10,139 nt of DNA, from NCBI GenBank assembly GCA_029067025.1, contig JAIEFH010000226.1, forward strand, positions 1 to 10,139, read 5' to 3'. This document shows positions 7,222 to 10,139 of this stretch, piece by piece. Below the pieces are notes generated by a model. It did no database searches. It was not told the DNA's origin and saw nothing but the letters and a program-made list of their open reading frames with translations. The DNA comes from Oscillospiraceae bacterium. Its GTDB lineage: Bacteria > Bacillota > Clostridia > Oscillospirales > Oscillospiraceae. Numbering within the stretch: the first letter of the stretch is position 1; each line of letters starts with the position of its first letter. Made by a program: the position numbers and the translations under genes.

Positions 7222-7251
7222 ACCGCCCTTTATCCGTGGATAAAGAACGGT
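7222..7251. repeat. 30-bp imperfect palindrome upstream of the four-gene operon
   Basis: ACCGCCCTTTATCC (7222-7235) and GGATAAAGAACGGT (7238-7251) form arms of 14 bp around a GT centre, with the inner 8 bp perfect and two mismatched positions before another 4 matched pairs. It lies between the terminator of the adhesin gene and the ribosome site of the 204-residue gene, where the operon promoter should be. It has no T-run, so an operator or an mRNA leader hairpin is more likely than a terminator. Confidence 0.55.
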
Positions 7252-7255
7252 ATGT

Positions 7256-7279
7256 AAAAGGGACAGCCAAAGCCGCCCC
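7256..7279 (-). terminator. Intrinsic terminator after the adhesin gene
   Basis: On the minus strand GGGGCGGC pairs with GCTGTCCC (two G-T pairs) around a TTTG loop, followed by TTTT then ACAT. The stem occupies 7260-7279 and the T-run 7256-7259, about 25 bases after the stop codon of the CnaB gene at 7305. It should separate adhesin transcription from the downstream operon. Confidence 0.65.
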
Positions 7280-7304
7280 TTCTCCCGGTTTGGGGGTTCA
7301 GATC

Positions 7305-9167
7305 TTACTCAACATCCTCCTTCTTCTTGGTCTTGACGTAGACCACGCCGCAGGCCCCAGCGCCCAGGACGGAAACGCCCATCAGCGCTGCCCACAGCGC
7401 GGGGTTGCTGTCGTCGCCAGTCTTGGGGGGGTCCCGCAGCTCATTGTGCATCTGCACCGTGGTCACGGAATCCGCCAGCACAGTGGCGGTCTTGTCGGCG
7501 GGCAGTACATAGTTAGCGGATTTCTCGTTCAGCACCTCGCTGACGCGGTACTCGCCAATCCGCAGGCCCTCGATCAGAATTTCGCCGTCCGCGTTGGTGG
7601 TAAACACCTGCTCGTAACCGTTCGGCCCGGTGACGCGGAAGGAGAAGCCTTCCACCTTGCTATCAGAGGAAGTCTTGACGATCTTCAAGCTGCCCACCTG
7701 GGCCGCGTTCACAAAGCCCGTACCGGCCTTGTTCTCCACCACCACCAGCTCATTGTGGGCAGCGATTTCAAAATAATAGGCGTTCTCGTCCAGGCAGAAG
7801 CCCTCCGGCGCGGTGCGCTCTTTCACAAAGTGCCCGCCGAACTCCACACCGTCCATCTCATACACGCCGGTGCTGACCTCGGTGAGTGTGCCCACCAGCT
7901 CGTCCTCGGCGTCCAATTCCTTGTTGCCGTTGCTGTCCCGGTACACGTCAAACTCCGCGCCGGTCAGCTTGTTATCCGGGTAGTCCTCGTCCACCTTAGT
8001 GAGCCGAACAGTGCCCCGGATGCGGGTGTTCTCGATCTCCACCTCGATCACAGCGCCGTCCTCAGTGATCTCCACGGGATAGGAAACCTCGGACAGCAGG
8101 AATCCAGTGGGGCTTTCGATCTCCCGCACCAGCCAATTCCCATAGGGCACCTTGTCAAAACCAAAGCTGCCATCCTCAGCGGAGGTGGCGGTCATGAGGG
8201 CGTTGTCGGCGGTGAACTCGGTTTCATCAGCGCAGAACAGGCCCATGACGGCCCAGACCAGCGCATTGCCGTCATCATCCTTTTTCAGCCCGTGGACGCT
8301 GCCATGGATCAGGCGGTTGCTGATGGCGTTGCCGTTGTTGGCCTTGATGTTTACAATGGCGGTGTCCTGGCCCGCGTACTCAAACACGACGGGGTACTTC
8401 TCGTCAGAGAGAACATAGTGATTGTCCGTGGCCTGCTCTTTCAGATAGTAGCTGCCCAGGGGAAGGTCGGTGCTGACGGTGCCCTTGCCGTTCTCGTCCA
8501 CGGACACGATCTCCACCAGCCCGTCAGCGGGGATGCTGGTGCCATCAGCGGCGGTCAGGGTTTCTGCGGCGTACAGACCAAAGGTGACGGCGGTGATCTC
8601 GCCATTCATGCCGATGCCGAACCGCTCATCCTGCTCCATGGCCTTTTCCAGCGTGACAGCCACCTTCTGGCGCTCGTTGGCGATACTGCTGGAAGTCTCG
8701 GTGATCTCAATTTCCTGCCCGGCGTAGGTCAGTTCAACGGTATGAACTTCCTTACTCGCCACCATGCCGGAGGGCGCGGTGGTTTCCCGCAGCTCAAACT
8801 TGCCCAGGTACAGCGGCTTGCTGGTGGCGGTGCCGTCCGCGCCGGAGGTCAGAGTGTCCACCACCTCGCCAGCGATATAACGCCGGGTGCCGTCCGGGGT
8901 GTAAATGTCCTCGGCGGCGGCGACCTCAAACACGGCACCGGGCAGGCCCCGCACCTCATAGACGGGCTGATACACGCCACCATTCTCGGTGACGGTGGAG
9001 AACACCTCGCCGGTCTTGTTCACCTTAATGGTGCCCTTCTGCGCCATGTTCGCCTTGGTCACTTCCACCAGGAACACAGTCCCTTCTTTGATGGAGTTAT
9101 CCTCGGTCACGTCAAAATAGACGGGGGTGCTGTCCAGAACGTACCCAAAGGGCGCGGTCACCTCCAC
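7305..9167 (-). CDS. CnaB-repeat surface protein with sortase signal, C-terminal fragment (620 aa)
   Basis: The C-terminal part of a Gram-positive MSCRAMM/SpaA-like adhesin. The frame opens in the end of one CnaB domain (EVTAPFGYVLDSTPVYFDVT) and then shows five more CnaB-like units at about residues 45-165, 167-286, 287-383, 384-480 and 481-578. Each has an early Lys (K48/51, K175, K295/296, K391, K498) and a late Glu (E128, E244, E349, E450, E544) that could form the stabilising isopeptide bond. Unit four has a DSNGNKELDAEDE loop (411-423) like the calcium-binding loops of SdrD B domains. The end is a sortase signal: PPKTG (580-584), a hydrophobic segment (about 589-611) and KTKKKEDVE. The GTG start has no ribosome site and no signal peptide; the real N-terminus is the thioester gene upstream, in another frame. 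As it stands this part cannot be secreted, so it is probably a broken gene. Confidence 0.88.
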   Translation of the reverse strand: MEVTAPFGYVLDSTPVYFDVTEDNSIKEGTVFLVEVTKANMAQKGTIKVNKTGEVFSTVTENGGVYQPVYEVRGLPGAVFEVAAAEDIYTPDGTRRYIAGEVVDTLTSGADGTATSKPLYLGKFELRETTAPSGMVASKEVHTVELTYAGQEIEITETSSSIANERQKVAVTLEKAMEQDERFGIGMNGEITAVTFGLYAAETLTAADGTSIPADGLVEIVSVDENGKGTVSTDLPLGSYYLKEQATDNHYVLSDEKYPVVFEYAGQDTAIVNIKANNGNAISNRLIHGSVHGLKKDDDGNALVWAVMGLFCADETEFTADNALMTATSAEDGSFGFDKVPYGNWLVREIESPTGFLLSEVSYPVEITEDGAVIEVEIENTRIRGTVRLTKVDEDYPDNKLTGAEFDVYRDSNGNKELDAEDELVGTLTEVSTGVYEMDGVEFGGHFVKERTAPEGFCLDENAYYFEIAAHNELVVVENKAGTGFVNAAQVGSLKIVKTSSDSKVEGFSFRVTGPNGYEQVFTTNADGEILIEGLRIGEYRVSEVLNEKSANYVLPADKTATVLADSVTTVQMHNELRDPPKTGDDSNPALWAALMGVSVLGAGACGVVYVKTKKKEDVE

Positions 9168-9793
9168 CAGAGAATAACCTGATCGTAAATCGGGTTATCC
9201 GCCCTGATCCCACTGAGGACGGGGTCTTTGCCGTCAGTGCTGACCTTGTTGAAGTCGGCGTCGCGTTCGCCCACAATGGTTTCCCAAATCAAAAGCTGGG
9301 TGGCGGTGGCATTGCCCAACCTGTCCGCGTCCTCCGCATTTTGGGACATCCACCTTCTGGACACAAAGTTTCTGTACCCATACTGCAAAATGCGCCCGAT
9401 GAGCAGCTTAATATCGTCCGGCGAGATCGTGTGGTTGTACTCGGACGGGTAGTTGTCCCAAAAGCCTTCATTTCGCTGGGTGAGTACGTCCGTGCTGGTG
9501 AGGTTTACACCAGGCTCAATGCAGTAGCAGATCTGCCCCTCATAGTCGCCAACGGCCCGAACGTACAAGTAGCGGGTTGCTCTGTCGCCCCAGTCGTTCA
9601 TATAATGCAGCTCATTGTGGCCCCAATCGGCGCTGAACTGAGCATCGCCCGTCTGCGGGAAAGCGGTCATGCGCACTTCCTCCTGGATGCCGGAGGCGAA
9701 GGCCGGGACGACGGTGGAGCCGATCAGGGTGGTGAAGCACAGCAGCACAGCCAGGAGCAGCGCCATGCCGCGTTTGAAAATGCTGGTTTTCAT
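9158..9793 (-). CDS. Secreted thioester-domain adhesin, N-terminal fragment (211 aa)
   Basis: The N-terminus of the same adhesin. MKTSIFKRGMALLLAVLLCF... is a signal peptide with a likely cut after AFA (residue 33). The rest resembles a thioester domain (TED) of Gram-positive adhesins: C91 in YCIEPG and Q166 in ATQLLIWE (TQxxIW motif) are the pair expected to form the Cys-Gln thioester that bonds covalently to host or cell-surface targets. The ATG at 9793 is chosen because AAGGAGG stands about 10 bases upstream; an open frame to 9904 overlaps the neighbouring gene and a terminator and is not credible. True TED sequence ends near IYDQV (residues 202-206), then ILWWR and a stop, where the frame passes into the CnaB fragment. 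The remaining thioester helix and any first CnaB units are missing. Secreted but unanchored if expressed. Confidence 0.85.
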   Translation of the reverse strand: MKTSIFKRGMALLLAVLLCFTTLIGSTVVPAFASGIQEEVRMTAFPQTGDAQFSADWGHNELHYMNDWGDRATRYLYVRAVGDYEGQICYCIEPGVNLTSTDVLTQRNEGFWDNYPSEYNHTISPDDIKLLIGRILQYGYRNFVSRRWMSQNAEDADRLGNATATQLLIWETIVGERDADFNKVSTDGKDPVLSGIRADNPIYDQVILWWR

Positions 9794-9800
9794 GGGGCAA

Positions 9801-9810
9801 ATTCCTCCTT
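9801..9810 (-). promoter_or_regulatory. Ribosome site fixing the adhesin start
   Basis: On the minus strand AAGGAGGAAT (9801-9810) lies 7 bases before the ATG at 9793 if counted from its end. It immediately follows a TTTTTTGTGCAAAAAA near-palindrome (9809-9824) that could pair with itself, so access to the ribosome site might depend on mRNA folding. The site is clear; the folding effect is speculative. Confidence 0.6.
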
Positions 9811-9818
9811 TTTTGCAC

Positions 9819-9848
9819 AAAAAAGACGCACCGTTTGATGGGTGCGTC
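9819..9848 (-). terminator. Intrinsic terminator between the partial gene and the adhesin
   Basis: On the minus strand GACGCACC and GGTGCGTC (9841-9848 with 9825-9832, an 8-bp perfect stem with an 8-base loop) are followed by six T (9819-9824). It lies 22 bases after the stop of the upstream gene and ends only a few bases before the adhesin ribosome site. I see no good promoter between the terminator and the adhesin, so adhesin expression may rely on read-through or a promoter I cannot recognise. Confidence 0.85.
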
Positions 9849-9869
9849 CTCTTGATGAAATATTGAATT

Positions 9870-10139
9870 TTAAGCGTAACCGATATACAGATCGTAACTG
9901 CCATCGGAACGCTGTTCCGCCCAAATCCATACGTCGGTAATAGATTCGTCCTTGGCGTAGCGATTCAGGCGGCTTTGAATATCCCGTTCCAGATAGGCAC
10001 AGTGCGCACCCGCCGCAATGGGGTTATCCCAGCAGGCGGTGGCGGTGGGGTCCAGGTTCAGACCCGCGCCCCTGGCGTAGTCCTGCGCATAGGCGATCCA
10101 GTGGTTGATGTTGAATGCCGGGGGCGTGGATTCCACGGG
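9870..10139 (-). CDS. C-terminal part of an unknown protein, cut by the window edge
   Basis: The frame is open to the right edge of the window and ends with a TAA at 9870-9872. The visible 89 residues start with a Pro/Thr-rich stretch (PVESTPPAFN) and continue with a compact domain (INHWIAYAQDYARGAGLNLD ... CWDNPIAAGAHCAYLERDIQSRLNRYAKDESITDVWIWAEQRSDGSYDLYIGYA). The GTG at 10136 is in frame but no ribosome site can be judged, and the Pro-rich stretch looks like a linker, so the real start is probably outside. The linker followed by a small C-terminal domain would suit a lipoprotein or other exported protein, but this is a guess; I do not recognise the family with confidence. It is followed by a strong terminator and precedes the adhesin on the same strand. 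Confidence 0.65.
   Translation of the reverse strand, partial: PVESTPPAFNINHWIAYAQDYARGAGLNLDPTATACWDNPIAAGAHCAYLERDIQSRLNRYAKDESITDVWIWAEQRSDGSYDLYIGYA

Noticed and set aside
6789..9182. A 797-codon open frame on the plus strand opposite the CnaB gene
   Set aside because: It is the complement of a real, domain-rich gene on the minus strand, has no ribosome site and a His/Gly/Val-rich composition typical of antisense frames in GC-rich genes.
9794..9904. A longer start for the thioester adhesin at 9904
   Set aside because: It would translate through a terminator and overlap the upstream gene, and would put 37 residues before a perfect signal peptide that has its own ribosome site.
1..10139. 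CRISPR arrays, tRNA or rRNA genes, insertion sequences and attachment sites
   Set aside because: No regularly spaced repeats, cloverleaf sequence, transposase motifs or terminal repeats were found by reading both strands.

Overview
The window looks like part of an integrative and conjugative element (ICE) of the kind common in gut Firmicutes (Clostridia: Oscillospiraceae/Lachnospiraceae-like hosts). Reasons: GC-rich genes with strong AGGAGG-type ribosome sites, a very large fused N6-methylase/SNF2-type helicase typical of such elements, a string of small element-specific proteins with overlapping starts and stops, an XRE regulator, and a sortase-anchored thioester/CnaB surface adhesin as cargo. 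Species assignment and the ICE label are inference from gene content; no integrase, relaxase or attachment site is in view.

Layout. Left edge (47-604, minus strand): a 53-residue zinc-ribbon protein and a 109-residue unknown protein, driven by a good sigma-70 promoter at 626-654. Middle left (777-1133, plus strand): an XRE-family repressor transcribed divergently from them. The 181-bp gap between them holds palindromes that look like operators. The repressor ends at a strong hairpin terminator (1136-1184), where it converges with a long minus-strand block. That block, read from right to left, holds a C-terminal gene fragment cut by the window edge (9870-10139), a terminator, a secreted thioester-domain adhesin N-terminus (9158-9793), a CnaB-repeat/PPKTG C-terminus (7305-9167), a terminator (7256-7279), a 30-bp imperfect palindrome, then a tightly coupled operon: a 204-residue unknown, a 93-residue unknown, an element-specific unknown (start 6299), and the methylase-helicase (1186-5754).

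The most striking observation is that two of the large genes are each broken in the same way. At about 9173-9178 the adhesin switches frame from its thioester domain straight into the end of a CnaB domain. At about 5742-5748 the element-specific protein runs out of frame into the middle of the methylase domain of the helicase. At both points the sequence on each side is good protein, but intervening coding sequence appears to be missing, and a few AT-rich bases can be assigned to either side. The simplest reading is two internal deletions with microhomology, either real or made during assembly. If real, the adhesin cannot be surface anchored and the helicase lacks its N-terminal half, so this copy of the element is probably decaying.

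Functionally, the XRE protein probably represses its own promoter and possibly the divergent small-gene promoter. The 204/93/unknown/helicase operon probably belongs to DNA processing or establishment of the element, and the adhesin would act in attachment to cells or host surfaces. These roles are inferred from family and context. I saw no convincing undescribed system, only unexplained small proteins and palindromes worth checking.
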